Shown: in pieces, positions 1 to 8,928 of the stretch
Position numbering within the stretch: position 1 is the stretch's first letter
Layout: each line of letters opens with the position of its first letter
Assembly: GCF_018455725.1 (NCBI RefSeq)
Contig: NZ_JAHCLR010000023.1
Location: 1 to 64,000 of the forward strand
DNA length: 64,000 bases
Reading direction: 5' to 3'
Source of the DNA: Mycolicibacter acidiphilus
GTDB taxonomy: Bacteria; Actinomycetota; Actinomycetes; Mycobacteriales; Mycobacteriaceae
Translations under genes and position numbers: made by a program
The notes under the pieces: model-generated
What the model was told of the DNA's origin: nothing
What the model saw: only the letters and a program-made list of their open reading frames with translations
Databases searched by the model: none

Positions 1-92
1 CAACCCCACCGACCAAACCAATTCCGCAACAGCCCGTTACCTGCGTGAACGCCGGTGAAGTGTGCACGCTCGGGCCAAAAAGAGGGACGCGG

Positions 93-1064
93 CTACTTCC
101 GCAGCGACTCCACGATCGCGTCCAGCGGAGAACTCCACTGCATGCCCAGATCCGCCAGGGTCTTCGAATCATCGGTGGGGGTGGCCGACGTCAACAGCCA
201 CGCCGCCTCGTAGCTCAGCGACTCGTTCAGCGGAACGAACCGGCTCACCACGTCCGACACCCGGCCGATGCCCTTGAACACGCTGGGCGCCAGCCGGATT
301 CGGCGAACCTTGGCGCCCAGGCCGGCTTCCACCGCGTCGACCATCTCGGCGAAGGAGACCATGATCCCGCCGCACAGGTAGCGGTGCGGCCCGCGACCCG
401 GGCGCATCACGGCCTCGTGCACCCGGCCCAGGTCGCGGACGTCGACCATCGCCATCCCGCCGCGCACCACCGGCGCCACCCGGTACCGCACGATCGCGTT
501 CCAGCCCCGCTCGGTGACGCCGGGTGCGGTGTGGAACGCCGGGCCGATCACCGACGACGGGTAGGTGATGACCACCGGGGCACCCTCGTCCTGCAGCCGT
601 CGGGCCACCCGCTCGCCGTAGGCCTTGGTGCGCGCATAGGCGCTACGACCGTCGACCGGCGGGGAGTCCGGGCCGATCACCCCGTTCGGCGGCGGGAACA
701 GCGCGCTGTAGCTGCTGACCGACACGATCGGGTCCAAACCGGCGGCCGCCGCGCGGGTGAGGATGTCCTCGGTGGCGTGGGCGTTGATGTCCCACATCAA
801 CTTCTCCATGCGGTCGTTGGTGCCGACCACTCCGGCAGCGTGCAGCACCGAGTCGCAGCCGTCCAGCAGTTGCCCGACCACCGCCGAGTCGCGGATGTCG
901 CCCACCCGCACGTCGACGTCGCCGAGTTCGCGCAGCCGGGCGATCACCAGGTCGTCGGCACCGCCGGGGATCGTCAGCAGGCGCACCGAATGGCCGCCCT
1001 CCAACAGTGCTTTGACGGTGTGCGCTCCGACGTAGCCGGTACCCCCGGTGACCGCGATCTGCAT
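93..1064 (-). CDS. NAD-dependent epimerase/dehydratase family protein (extended SDR)
   Basis: A 323-residue extended short-chain dehydrogenase. The N-terminus reads MQIAVTGGTGYVGAH, the TGxxGxxG Rossmann loop that binds NAD(P). A catalytic-type YxxxK follows in SAYARTKAYGERVARR near residue 140. This family oxidises, reduces or epimerises nucleotide sugars, sterols or other alcohols in the cytoplasm; the substrate cannot be read from sequence. The start is the first ATG, with the Rossmann strand immediately after it. It is divergent from a LysR-type gene 57 bases away, an arrangement in which the regulator often controls the enzyme. Function beyond the fold is inference. Confidence 0.85.
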   Translation of the reverse strand: MQIAVTGGTGYVGAHTVKALLEGGHSVRLLTIPGGADDLVIARLRELGDVDVRVGDIRDSAVVGQLLDGCDSVLHAAGVVGTNDRMEKLMWDINAHATEDILTRAAAAGLDPIVSVSSYSALFPPPNGVIGPDSPPVDGRSAYARTKAYGERVARRLQDEGAPVVITYPSSVIGPAFHTAPGVTERGWNAIVRYRVAPVVRGGMAMVDVRDLGRVHEAVMRPGRGPHRYLCGGIMVSFAEMVDAVEAGLGAKVRRIRLAPSVFKGIGRVSDVVSRFVPLNESLSYEAAWLLTSATPTDDSKTLADLGMQWSSPLDAIVESLRK

Positions 1065-1121
1065 GCTGATGACCCTAATTGGACCCTTATCGACCCTTGC
1101 GGCGGACTACGATTCGCCATC

Positions 1122-2045
1122 ATCGACATCAACACCCGCAAGCTGCGCCATTTCGTCGTCCTGGCCGAGGAACTGCACTTCAGCCGGGCCGCGGCGCGGG
1201 TGTACCTGGCCCAGCAGGCCCTCAGCCGCCAGATCCGGGACCTCGAGGACGAGCTCGGCGTCAAACTGCTGGAGCGCAGCACCCGCGTGGTCGCGCTGAC
1301 ACCGGCCGGTGAGGTCTTTCTGGCGGGAGCGCGTGCGGCGCTGGCCGCACTGGACGGCGCGGCCGAGACGGCGCGGCGCACCGTACGCGGGCTGGCCGGC
1401 ACGCTGCGGCTGGGCTACGCACCCGGCGCTGCACTGGAGTTGACGCCCTACATCGTCGCTGAGTTCCGCAGAACCCACCCCGACGTCGTCGTCGAGATGC
1501 ACGAACATCCGATCGGTGACCCGTCGGCGGGGCTGGCGTCGGGGGAGAGCGATGTGGCGTTCCTGCGGTTGCCGCAGGACACCGCGCGCATCGAGACCGA
1601 GGTGCTTCTCGTCGACCCGGTGGTGGCGATGGTGTCGACGGCGCACCGTTTCGCCGAGCGGGCGTCGGTGTCCGCGCACGATCTCACCGACGACCCGATC
1701 ACCCAGTCCCCCGGCGCCGACGACGTCTGGCATGCGTTCTGGTCGCTGGAGACGATCCGCGCCGAGTCGTCGCAGGCCCGGATCGTGCCGGTCACCTCGA
1801 TCACCGAGGAGGCACAGGTGGTGGCGGCCGGGGTGGCGGTTGCCGTCACCAGTTCGGCGGTGGCGCGGCTGATGTCGCTGCCCGGGGTGCGCTATCTGCC
1901 GATCGACGACTGGCCCGGTTCGTCGATCGCGGTCGGTTGGCCGACCGATGAACGGTCACCGCTGGTCACGGGATTCGTCGATGCCGCATGTGTGGTGCGG
2001 GATCGGGAGTCCGAGATGGTGGCGATGATCGAGAATCGGCCCTGA
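1122..2045 (+). CDS. LysR-family transcriptional regulator without a canonical start codon
   Basis: About 307 residues. An N-terminal winged helix-turn-helix (HFSRAAARVYLAQQALSRQI) is followed by a periplasmic-binding-protein-like effector domain starting at RGLAGTLRLGYAPG. LysR regulators bind between divergent genes and often act on the neighbour, here the epimerase. The reading frame is open far upstream, but coding similarity begins at DINTRKLRHFVV. There is no ATG, GTG or TTG close by in frame, and the codons there are ATC ATC GAC ATC AAC. The next usable start (GTG at 1200) would cut the helix-turn-helix. I place the start at the ATC at 1122; this is inferred, and another ATC (1119 or 1128) is possible. 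Confidence 0.7.
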   Translation: MDINTRKLRHFVVLAEELHFSRAAARVYLAQQALSRQIRDLEDELGVKLLERSTRVVALTPAGEVFLAGARAALAALDGAAETARRTVRGLAGTLRLGYAPGAALELTPYIVAEFRRTHPDVVVEMHEHPIGDPSAGLASGESDVAFLRLPQDTARIETEVLLVDPVVAMVSTAHRFAERASVSAHDLTDDPITQSPGADDVWHAFWSLETIRAESSQARIVPVTSITEEAQVVAAGVAVAVTSSAVARLMSLPGVRYLPIDDWPGSSIAVGWPTDERSPLVTGFVDAACVVRDRESEMVAMIENRP

Positions 2046-2148
2046 TTGACAACGACAGCGTTGTAGATCCGACCGCCGTTTGGTGTTTCCGTTTCCCTCA
2101 GCAAGTTGTCAGCCTGGACACAGTGATACGACTTGGGGGAGGTCGCGG

Positions 2149-3633
2149 ATGAAACGCTCGACAGCACTGACGGTCGCATTGCTGATCCTGCCGGCGCCGG
2201 CGGCGGTGGAGCACAGTGCCGCGGCCCACTATCGGATCCGGCTGACCGACTCCTCGATCCCGGTCGACGTGGCGCCGCTGCCGGGCCAGGGGGTGGCTCT
2301 GGTGATGGGCGGCAGCGGCGTGCCGATCCCGCCGGTGGGCCTGACCCAGGTGGCCGCCGAGAACTACCTCGTCCCCATGGGATTCGGCGACTACGCGGTG
2401 GAGCGACTGTTCACCCCCGAGGGGCTGCAGACCATCGAGGGCATCAACAAGCAGTTGCCGTTCGACCAGTCGGTGGCCCAGGGCGTCACCATCCTGGAGA
2501 CCGAGATCAAGAAGCAGATCCAGGGCGGGCACAACGTGTTCGTCGGCGGCGTCTCGCAGAGCGCGACGATCAACGCGATGGTGGAAGGCGACATCCACGA
2601 CGGCAAACTCGACGGCGTCGATGTCAGCGGCGGCAAACTGACGTTCCTGTCCCTGGGTGATCCGAGTAACCCCAACGGCGGCATCCTGGAGCGGTTCAAC
2701 CTGCCGCAGGACCCCAACCCCAGCCTGCCCAGCCTGGGCCTGACGTTCAGCGGCGCCGCCCCTGCCGACACCGGCATCCCCACCACGATCTACACCCTGG
2801 AATACGACGGGTTCGCCGACTTCCCGCGGTACCCGATCAACTTCCTGTCCGACCTCAACGCGGTGCTCGGCATGGGGCTGGTGCACCCGCTCTACATTCA
2901 GGGACTGCTGGCGCCCGGCGTCGGGCTGACGCAAGAGCAGATCGCCGACGCGCAGGTGCTCGACACCAGCCCCGGGTACGACGGCGGCACCACCTACCTG
3001 GGCATCGAGGACCCCAACCAGCTACCGCTGGCGCAGCTGATCGGGCTGATCGCCGGCCGGCCGATCGGCGACCTGCTGGCCCCGGACCTGAAGGTGCTGG
3101 TGAACCTGGGCTACGGCGCCGACCCCTATGTCGGCTGGTCGACAACTCCGGCCGATGTGGGTACCCCGGCGGGGCTGTTCCCCAGCATCGACGGCGCCCA
3201 GTGGAACACGATCATGCAGGCGCTGGCGGACGGCGCCAAGCAGGGCTGGAACGACTTCCTGGCCGACATCAAGGACCCGTCGAGCATTCAGCCGGACACC
3301 CTGGATGCATTGATCGGCGGATTGCACGGCGCCGCAACGGATTCCGGCTCGCACTCCTTGGCCGACATCGCCGGGGCCATCAGCGCCCTGGCGTCCACGT
3401 TCAACGGGATGGCGGCGTCGACCAACGACGTCCTCAACGCGCTGACGACGATGCTGCCGGCCACCGACGCCACCCTGTTCTCGAACTTCCTAACCGACGG
3501 GGACCTGACCAACGCGCTCGGCATGCCGATGGCGTTCGACAACGGGCTCAGCGCGGTGGCGCTCGGCGTGGAGGCGTTCGTGCTGGTACGGAACCTGCCG
3601 ACGCTGATCGCCGAGTTCAACGCCTTGCTCTGA
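2149..3633 (+). CDS. exported PE-PPE domain-containing alpha/beta hydrolase
   Basis: A 494-residue protein. A strong Shine-Dalgarno (GGGGGAGG, 2135-2142) precedes ATG 2149, so I reject the longer frame from 2080. The N-terminus (MKRSTALTVALLILPAP..) is a signal peptide ending near residue 25. The body matches the PE-PPE hydrolase domain (PF08237 type): VALVMGGSGVPIP near residue 48, and a GVSQS nucleophile elbow at residues 134-138 with Ser136 as the likely catalytic residue. There is no PE or PPE secretion domain in front, so export would be by Sec. Members act as cell-wall-associated esterases or lipases; the substrate is unknown. The C-terminal third is helical and less conserved. Confidence 0.8.
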   Translation: MKRSTALTVALLILPAPAAVEHSAAAHYRIRLTDSSIPVDVAPLPGQGVALVMGGSGVPIPPVGLTQVAAENYLVPMGFGDYAVERLFTPEGLQTIEGINKQLPFDQSVAQGVTILETEIKKQIQGGHNVFVGGVSQSATINAMVEGDIHDGKLDGVDVSGGKLTFLSLGDPSNPNGGILERFNLPQDPNPSLPSLGLTFSGAAPADTGIPTTIYTLEYDGFADFPRYPINFLSDLNAVLGMGLVHPLYIQGLLAPGVGLTQEQIADAQVLDTSPGYDGGTTYLGIEDPNQLPLAQLIGLIAGRPIGDLLAPDLKVLVNLGYGADPYVGWSTTPADVGTPAGLFPSIDGAQWNTIMQALADGAKQGWNDFLADIKDPSSIQPDTLDALIGGLHGAATDSGSHSLADIAGAISALASTFNGMAASTNDVLNALTTMLPATDATLFSNFLTDGDLTNALGMPMAFDNGLSAVALGVEAFVLVRNLPTLIAEFNALL

Positions 3634-3637
3634 GGGG

Positions 3638-4438
3638 TCAGTGCCCCTTGAACTGCGGGGCGCGCTTCTCGGCGAACGCCTTCGGGCCTTCCTTGGCGTC
3701 GTCGCTCAGGAACACCTTGATGCCGATCGCGGTGTCGATCTTGAACGCGTCGTTCTCGTGCATGCCCTCGGTCTCGTGGATGGTGCGCAGCATCGCCTGC
3801 ACCGCCAGTGGGCCGTTGTTGTTGATCAACTCGGCGATCTCCAGCGCCTTGGTCAGCGCCTGGCCGTCTTCGACGACGTGGCCGATCAATCCGAAGTCCA
3901 GCGCCTCCCGCGCGGTGATGTGCCGACCGGTGAACAGCAGGTCGCAGGCGACGGTGTAGGGGATCTGGCGGACCAGGCGCACCGCGGAACCGCCCATCGG
4001 GTACAGGCTCCACTTGGCCTCGGAGATGCCGAACTTGGCGGACTCGCCGGCGATGCGGATGTCGGTGCCCTGCAGGATCTCGGTACCGCCGGCGATCGCC
4101 GGGCCCTCCACGGCAGCGATCAGCGGCTTGGTCAGCCGGCGGCCCTTGAGCAGACCGTCGATGCGCGACGGGTCGTAGCTGCCGTCCTTGAACGAGTCGC
4201 CGGGCGCCTTCTTGTCGGCGGCCTTGAGGTCCATCCCGGCGCAGAAGTAGCCGCCGGCGCCGGTCAGGATCACCGAACGGATCTCGTCGTCGGCGTCGGC
4301 GCGGTCCCACGCCTCGACCATGATTCGCAGCATTTCGCCGGAGAGTGCGTTGCGCGCCTGCGGGCGGTTCAGCGTCAGGATCAGGGTGTGTCCGCGCTGC
4401 TCAATGAGGGCGTGCGGCTCGCTGGGCGCCTCGCTCAC
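3638..4438 (-). CDS. echA19: enoyl-CoA hydratase EchA19 (sterol side-chain degradation)
   Basis: A 266-residue crotonase. It closely resembles M. tuberculosis EchA19 (Rv3516), which hydrates the enoyl-CoA formed from the sterol side chain. The oxyanion-hole segments are [13 protein letters not shown] and [19 protein letters not shown], and the C-terminus is [12 protein letters not shown]. The start is GTG 4438, with GGAAAGG about 11 bases upstream; the frame continues far upstream only as antisense of fadD19. It is divergent from fadD19, as in M. tuberculosis, and both can be controlled by the KstR box at 4483-4496. Identity rests on recalled similarity plus gene order. Confidence 0.92.
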   Translation of the reverse strand: MSEAPSEPHALIEQRGHTLILTLNRPQARNALSGEMLRIMVEAWDRADADDEIRSVILTGAGGYFCAGMDLKAADKKAPGDSFKDGSYDPSRIDGLLKGRRLTKPLIAAVEGPAIAGGTEILQGTDIRIAGESAKFGISEAKWSLYPMGGSAVRLVRQIPYTVACDLLFTGRHITAREALDFGLIGHVVEDGQALTKALEIAELINNNGPLAVQAMLRTIHETEGMHENDAFKIDTAIGIKVFLSDDAKEGPKAFAEKRAPQFKGH

Positions 4439-4482
4439 CAGGGCCTGCCTTTCCGGGGGTGCCGTCCGACTTGAAAACGAAA

Positions 4483-4496
4483 TGTAACACGTTCTA
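4483..4496. promoter_or_regulatory. KstR operator in the echA19/fadD19 promoter region
   Basis: TGTAACACGTTCTA fits the KstR consensus TNNAACNNGTTNNA exactly. It sits between TTGAAA (4471-4476) and TAGTTT (4495-4500, 18-base spacer), a plausible fadD19 promoter. With this -10, transcription would start at about the GTG of fadD19, giving a leaderless message. KstR repression of both divergent genes is expected from family knowledge; the -10/-35 assignment is inference. Confidence 0.85.
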
Positions 4497-4507
4497 GTTT
4501 GTGTGGT

Positions 4508-6142
4508 GTGGCTCTCAATATCGCGGATCTTGCCGAACACGCCATCGACGCCGTCCCGGACCGGACGGCCCTGATCTGTGGCGACGAACAGCTCACCTAC
4601 GCGCAGTTGGAGGAGAAGGCCAACCGGCTTGCGCACTACCTGATCGCCCAGGGCGTCAAGAAGGACGACAAGGTCGGCCTGTACTGCCGTAACCGGCTGG
4701 AGATCGTCGTCGCGATGCTCGGCATCGTCAAGGCCGGCGCGATCCTGGTCAACGTCAACTTCCGCTACGTCGAAGGCGAACTGCGCTACCTGTTCGACAA
4801 CTCCGACATGGTCGCGCTGGTCCACGAACGCCAGTACAGCGAGAAAGTAGCCAAGGTCCTTCCCGACACCCCGAACGTCAAGACGATCCTGGTGGTCGAG
4901 GATGGCAGCGATGGCGACTACCAGCGCTACGGCGGGGTGGAGTTCGAGGCGGCGCTGGCGCAGGGTTCCCCGGAGCGGGACTTCGGCGAGCGCAGTGCCG
5001 ATGCCATCTACTTGCTCTACACCGGTGGCACCACCGGCTTCCCCAAGGGCGTGATGTGGCGTCACGAGGACATCTACCGAGTGTTGTTCGGCGGCACCGA
5101 CTTTGCCACCGGTGAGCCGGTCGCCGACGAGTACGACCTGGCCAAGCAGGCCGCGGCGAACCCGCCGATGATCCGCTACCCGATTCCGCCGATGATCCAC
5201 GGCGCCACCCAGTCCGCCACCTGGATGGCGTTGTTCACCGGGCACACCGTGGTGCTGGAGCCGGAGTTCGACGCCGACAAGGTGTGGCGCACCATCCACG
5301 ACCACAAGGTGAACCTGCTGTTCTTCACCGGCGACGCGATGGCCCGCCCGCTGCTGGATGCGCTGCTGGCACACCAGGATTCCGCTGACCAGTACGACCT
5401 GTCGTCGCTGTTCCTGCTGGCTTCCACCGCGGCGCTGTTCAGCCCGTCGATCAAGGAGAAGCTGCTGGAGCTGCTGCCCAACCGGATCATCACCGACTCG
5501 ATCGGGTCGAGCGAGACCGGCTTCGGCGGCACCAGCATCGTCGCCAAGGGCGAGGAGCACACCGGCGGCCCGCGGGTCACGATCGACAAGAAGACCGTGG
5601 TACTCGACGAGGACGGCAACCCGGTGGTGCCCGGTTCGGGGGTGCGGGGCATCCTCGCCAAGAGCGGGCATATCCCGGTCGGCTACTACAAGGACGAGAA
5701 GAAGACAGCCGAGACCTTCAAGACCATCAACGGCGTGCGCTACGCGATCCCCGGCGACTACGCCCAGGTCGAGGCCGACGGCACCGTGACGATGCTGGGC
5801 CGCGGCTCGGTGTCGATCAACTCCGGCGGCGAGAAGATCTACCCCGAAGAGGTCGAGGCGGCGCTGAAGACCCACCCGGACGTGTTCGACGCACTGGTGG
5901 TCGGGGTGCCCGACGAACGCTACGGCCAGAGTGTGGCCGCGGTGATCCAGCCGCGCGACGGTGCCCGGCCCGCACTGGCCGACATCAACGCCGCCGCCCG
6001 CAACGAGATCGCCGGCTACAAGGTGCCACGCAGCCTGTGGTTCGTCGACGAGGTGAAGCGCTCACCGGCCGGCAAGCCGGACTACCGCTGGGCCAAGGAG
6101 CAGACCGAGGCCCGGTCGGCCGATGAGGTGCAGGCCCGGTAG
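4508..6142 (+). CDS. fadD19: steroid-26-oate-CoA ligase FadD19
   Basis: A 544-residue acyl-CoA synthetase of the ANL superfamily. It is very close to M. tuberculosis FadD19 (Rv3515c), which activates C26-carboxylated sterol side chains with ATP and CoA. The P-loop-like A3 motif [10 protein letters not shown] is at residues 172-181. Further motifs are [21 protein letters not shown] and the C-terminal lysine region [12 protein letters not shown] chose GTG 4508 ([10 protein letters not shown]) because homologues begin there; TTG 4499 is in frame but lies in the operator/-10 region. No Shine-Dalgarno is visible, which fits leaderless translation. Divergent from echA19. Confidence 0.93.
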   Translation: MALNIADLAEHAIDAVPDRTALICGDEQLTYAQLEEKANRLAHYLIAQGVKKDDKVGLYCRNRLEIVVAMLGIVKAGAILVNVNFRYVEGELRYLFDNSDMVALVHERQYSEKVAKVLPDTPNVKTILVVEDGSDGDYQRYGGVEFEAALAQGSPERDFGERSADAIYLLYTGGTTGFPKGVMWRHEDIYRVLFGGTDFATGEPVADEYDLAKQAAANPPMIRYPIPPMIHGATQSATWMALFTGHTVVLEPEFDADKVWRTIHDHKVNLLFFTGDAMARPLLDALLAHQDSADQYDLSSLFLLASTAALFSPSIKEKLLELLPNRIITDSIGSSETGFGGTSIVAKGEEHTGGPRVTIDKKTVVLDEDGNPVVPGSGVRGILAKSGHIPVGYYKDEKKTAETFKTINGVRYAIPGDYAQVEADGTVTMLGRGSVSINSGGEKIYPEEVEAALKTHPDVFDALVVGVPDERYGQSVAAVIQPRDGARPALADINAAARNEIAGYKVPRSLWFVDEVKRSPAGKPDYRWAKEQTEARSADEVQAR

Positions 6143-6157
6143 CCGGATTCGTCAGAC

Positions 6158-6385
6158 TCAGCGCGCTCTGCGCGGGCGGGTTCGCCGTACTTTCGGTGAA
6201 GCCGTGGCCCGGGCCAGCAGTTCCTGCAGTTCACGGTTGCTGTCGTATTCGTGTTGCGCCTCGGTCACCACCCGTGCGGGTTGGAGCAGGATGCTGCCGT
6301 CGGCGTTCTCGCGCACGATGAATCGTCGGTTGGGGTGCCCCGGCAGCGTCACCTGACCGCGACTGTCGGTCTGTACCGTCGTCAT
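6158..6385 (-). CDS. AbrB/SpoVT-like DNA-binding protein, orphan antitoxin-like
   Basis: A 75-residue protein starting MTTVQTDSRGQVTLPGHPNRRF. This is a swapped-hairpin AbrB/MazE-type fold with the usual DxxGRVTLP-like first strand, followed by a basic tail (SPKVRRTRPRRAR). I use the internal ATG at 6385 rather than 6439 because the domain begins there. Such proteins are typically antitoxins or transition-state regulators. No PIN, MazF or other toxin frame lies on either side: fadD19 ends 15 bases away, and the other flank holds a long exported protein. Function is therefore open. Confidence 0.6.
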   Translation of the reverse strand: MTTVQTDSRGQVTLPGHPNRRFIVRENADGSILLQPARVVTEAQHEYDSNRELQELLARATASPKVRRTRPRRAR

Positions 6386-6457
6386 ATCCGCGGTCTCCGT
6401 CCGCTTCCCAATCTGGTGAGTCGAGCTCGCTGGTTGCAAGAGTCGCTGGCCTCCGAC

Positions 6458-7924
6458 TCAGAGGCTCAGATCCGGTGGGACGAAGAAGTCGAGGCCGGCC
6501 AATCCCTGGGCGGCATCGACGGTGGTGGGGATGTTGAAGTCGCCGAACGGCGTGATCCAGGTTTCGCTGACCGTGTTCTGCGACGCTCCGACCAGATCTG
6601 CGTAATTGGTGGCGAAGCCGTTGCCGTCATCGGTGTACTCCAGCCAGGACCCCACCGGTGGTGCATCCCCGGGGGCGGTGCCGCCCGTGCCAACCTGCGT
6701 GACGAGCAGTGCCTCGTCCTTGACGCTACCGCCCGCGTAGTTCGTCACGTCGGCGTTGAAGGTGGCGACCACGGTTCCGCTGCTGTTCTCGACATTGAAC
6801 TGCTGATAGCCCTGGATCTCTTCGAAAAATCCTGGCTGCCCGTCTATCCCGCTGTACGTCTCGGTGCCCACCGGAACCGCCTTCAGCCCGTCGGCGAGGG
6901 GTATCGACTCAATCTGCGGGCTGTTGCCGATGAAACCGTCGGTCAGACCTTTGACACCGTCGAATGCGGTGCTGCCGTTGAGGGTCACGCCGTAGACGTT
7001 GAAAACATTCGAGATCGCGTTCGTGCCGCCGGGTGTCGGTGACGCGATGTCGGCGTAGGTGTTCACGATGTTCGGATTGAAGACGTAGACCTGGTTGAAG
7101 ACTGACCCGGGGGTGGGCACGTCACCGGCGACTTGGCCCGGGGTGCCGGTGACATCGGAGGTGACCAGTAGGGCGATGCTGTGGCCGGTGAGTCCGTCGC
7201 CGGTGGTGGTGACATCGGCGGTGAACGTGCCGACCGTCTGGCCGGTGGAGTCGTCGAGATCGAATAGCTGAGTCCCCTGCCCGGCTACGAAGATGGGTGG
7301 AAGCCCGTTGATGCCGATGAACGACTCCGAAGCATTGGGGTCGGCGACGATGCTGTAACCGTCGGCGAGGGGGATCGGCTTCTCCACATGCGGGTCCACG
7401 TGAGCGGCCGCGTCGAGTGCATTGGAAAAATTAAACGTTCCAAAGGGCGTCGTCACCGGGTCGTTGATCGTGTTCGCTCCGCCGTCGGTCGACACCAGAT
7501 CCGTGTAATCACTGGAGAATTGCGGGTTCCCGGCACCCAGGTAGTCGAGTATCGATCCGACGGGCGGGACACTCCCCGGGGTGCCGGTGATGATGCTGCT
7601 GACCAGCATCTCTTCGTTGGTGCTGCTGGTCACGTTCGACATGTTCGTGCCTACGAACGCATTGAAGGATCCGATGACATCTCCACTGCTGTTGAGGACG
7701 TCGAATGTCTGCGTCCCCTGCACACTGCCGTCGGCCGCCGGTGCGCCAGTGGTGATCCCATAGAACCCTGTGACATCGAGTGTCGACCCGGGCGCGGGTT
7801 CGATCATTTCCCCGCTGGGCAGCGGGTAGCTGTCGGCGAATGCGACGGCGACCGACAGGGAGCCGACAGCGAACAGTCCCCCGATCGCAATGCCCGACAT
7901 CCGGTTTCTGAGCTGAGAAGTCAT
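6458..7924 (-). CDS. exported protein with three internal repeats, function unknown
   Basis: A 488-residue protein with a signal peptide (GGLFAVGSLSVAVAFADS) cleaved near residue 31. The mature part holds three diverged copies of a unit of about 140-150 residues. Each unit has a G-[FI]-x-G-I-type strand, a QxF[DN][VL]xxSxGxx[VI]xxF.A[DF]V.. core (TQTFDVLNSSGDVIGSFNA; TQLFDLDDSTGQTVGTFTA; YQQFNVENSSGTVVATFNA), then a [SA]..LLV[ST] strand, a TGTPG.....PxxGS segment and a final ..T[PN]FG.FN or FNVYGV strand. The composition is beta-rich, Gly/Thr/Asp-rich and free of cysteine. I do not recognise a family. Start ATG 7924; it is divergent from an acyltransferase across a CRP-like site. Confidence 0.75.
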   Translation of the reverse strand: MTSQLRNRMSGIAIGGLFAVGSLSVAVAFADSYPLPSGEMIEPAPGSTLDVTGFYGITTGAPAADGSVQGTQTFDVLNSSGDVIGSFNAFVGTNMSNVTSSTNEEMLVSSIITGTPGSVPPVGSILDYLGAGNPQFSSDYTDLVSTDGGANTINDPVTTPFGTFNFSNALDAAAHVDPHVEKPIPLADGYSIVADPNASESFIGINGLPPIFVAGQGTQLFDLDDSTGQTVGTFTADVTTTGDGLTGHSIALLVTSDVTGTPGQVAGDVPTPGSVFNQVYVFNPNIVNTYADIASPTPGGTNAISNVFNVYGVTLNGSTAFDGVKGLTDGFIGNSPQIESIPLADGLKAVPVGTETYSGIDGQPGFFEEIQGYQQFNVENSSGTVVATFNADVTNYAGGSVKDEALLVTQVGTGGTAPGDAPPVGSWLEYTDDGNGFATNYADLVGASQNTVSETWITPFGDFNIPTTVDAAQGLAGLDFFVPPDLSL

Positions 7925-7985
7925 GGCGTACCCCGATTACCGCTCGTCGCGTGCTCAAACAGCCTGCGAACAGTTTACTGTCGCA

Positions 7986-8001
7986 TGTGAGGCATCTCAC
8001 A
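7986..8001. promoter_or_regulatory. CRP-family binding site between divergent genes
   Basis: TGTGAGGCATCTCACA is an exact TGTGA-N6-TCACA palindrome, the consensus of mycobacterial CRP (Rv3676 type). It lies 62 bases upstream of the triple-repeat exported protein and 40 bases upstream of the acyltransferase start. Binding could affect either gene. The match is seen in the sequence; cAMP control is inference. Confidence 0.65.
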
Positions 8002-8040
8002 CTGGTTGAAAAGAATTCTTCTGAGCCGGGTCCCCAGAGG

Positions 8041-8928
8041 ATGCGGCCGAAATCCAGCACGCGAACCGCCCGGCTGCCGGACAATCTGCTCATGGCCCGA
8101 CCGATGGATGAGCTGAACCGGGCGTTCGCGCGCACGTCGGAGGGGCTCGACGGCCGGGATCCGGAGTTCATCCGGGAGTGGCTCCCGCGGTTGTGGCTCG
8201 GCGCCCAACTGTACTTCCGCGCCGAGGTGCACGGCTTCGAGAACGTGCCCGACGAGCCGGTGCTGTTCGTCGGCAACCACAGCGGCGGGGCGAACATCCC
8301 GGACACCTTCATCTTCGTGCTGGCCTACCACACCTACTTCACCGTGGAGGGCCGCCCGCTGGTGGCGCTGGCGCACAAGGTCGTCGCCAACATGCCGGTC
8401 GTCGGCAACATGGCTCGCAAGTTCGGGGTGGTGCAGGCCGACCAGGTCGCCGCCCGCGACGTGCTGGGCCGCGGCGCCAACGTGCTGGTCTATCCCGGCG
8501 GTGACGTGGAGGCGCTGCGGCCGTGGCGGGACCGCAACAAGATCGTCTTCGACGGCCGTAAAGGCTTCCTGAAACTGGCGCACGCCGCCGGGGTGAAGAT
8601 CGTCCCGGTGGTCGCGGCCGGCGGGCAGGAGACGTTCTTCGTGCTCAACGACGGCCGCCGACTCGCCAAGGCACTGCACCTGGACACCCTGCTGCGGGTG
8701 AAGTCGCTGCCGATCAGCCTGAGCTTCCCGTGGGGTCTGGTCCCCGGCGACCTGCCGCACATCGCGCTGCCCGCCAAGATCCGCATCCAGGTGCTGCCCG
8801 CGATCGACCTGGTCGAGCGGTTCGGCGACGAGCCGGACTTCGACGACGCCTACGGTTACGTCACCTCGGTGATGCAGGTCGGCCTGTCGACGCTGGCCGC
8901 CAAGACCGTCGTCCCGGGACTCGGCTGA
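8041..8928 (+). CDS. lysophospholipid/1-acylglycerol acyltransferase-like protein
   Basis: About 295 residues. The protein carries the acyltransferase block VLFVGNHSGGANIPDTF, then a Pro/Gly block (VLVYPGGDVEALRPW) and KGFLKLAHAAGVKIVPVVAAGGQETFF. This is the DGAT/PlsC-like (LPLAT) superfamily found in several mycobacterial copies such as Rv1920. The spacing of His and Asp (NHSGGANIPD) differs from classical NHxxxxD, as is usual in this branch. The start is uncertain: ATG 8041 is preceded directly by AGAGG, while ATG 8092 (MARPMDELNRAF) would also leave the full domain. The next gene overlaps its stop (TGATG), so the two are co-translated. Confidence 0.78.
   Translation: MRPKSSTRTARLPDNLLMARPMDELNRAFARTSEGLDGRDPEFIREWLPRLWLGAQLYFRAEVHGFENVPDEPVLFVGNHSGGANIPDTFIFVLAYHTYFTVEGRPLVALAHKVVANMPVVGNMARKFGVVQADQVAARDVLGRGANVLVYPGGDVEALRPWRDRNKIVFDGRKGFLKLAHAAGVKIVPVVAAGGQETFFVLNDGRRLAKALHLDTLLRVKSLPISLSFPWGLVPGDLPHIALPAKIRIQVLPAIDLVERFGDEPDFDDAYGYVTSVMQVGLSTLAAKTVVPGLG

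Noticed and set aside
45-2045. A 666-residue plus-strand frame covering the LysR gene
   Set aside because: Its first 350 codons are antisense of the epimerase and Arg/His-rich; only the part from about 1122 is protein-like.
4439-5875. Upstream extension of the echA19 frame
   Set aside because: Antisense of fadD19; crotonase similarity and a ribosome site fit GTG 4438.
6143-6457. A toxin partner for the AbrB-like protein
   Set aside because: No second short frame with toxin-like sequence fits between fadD19 and the repeat protein.
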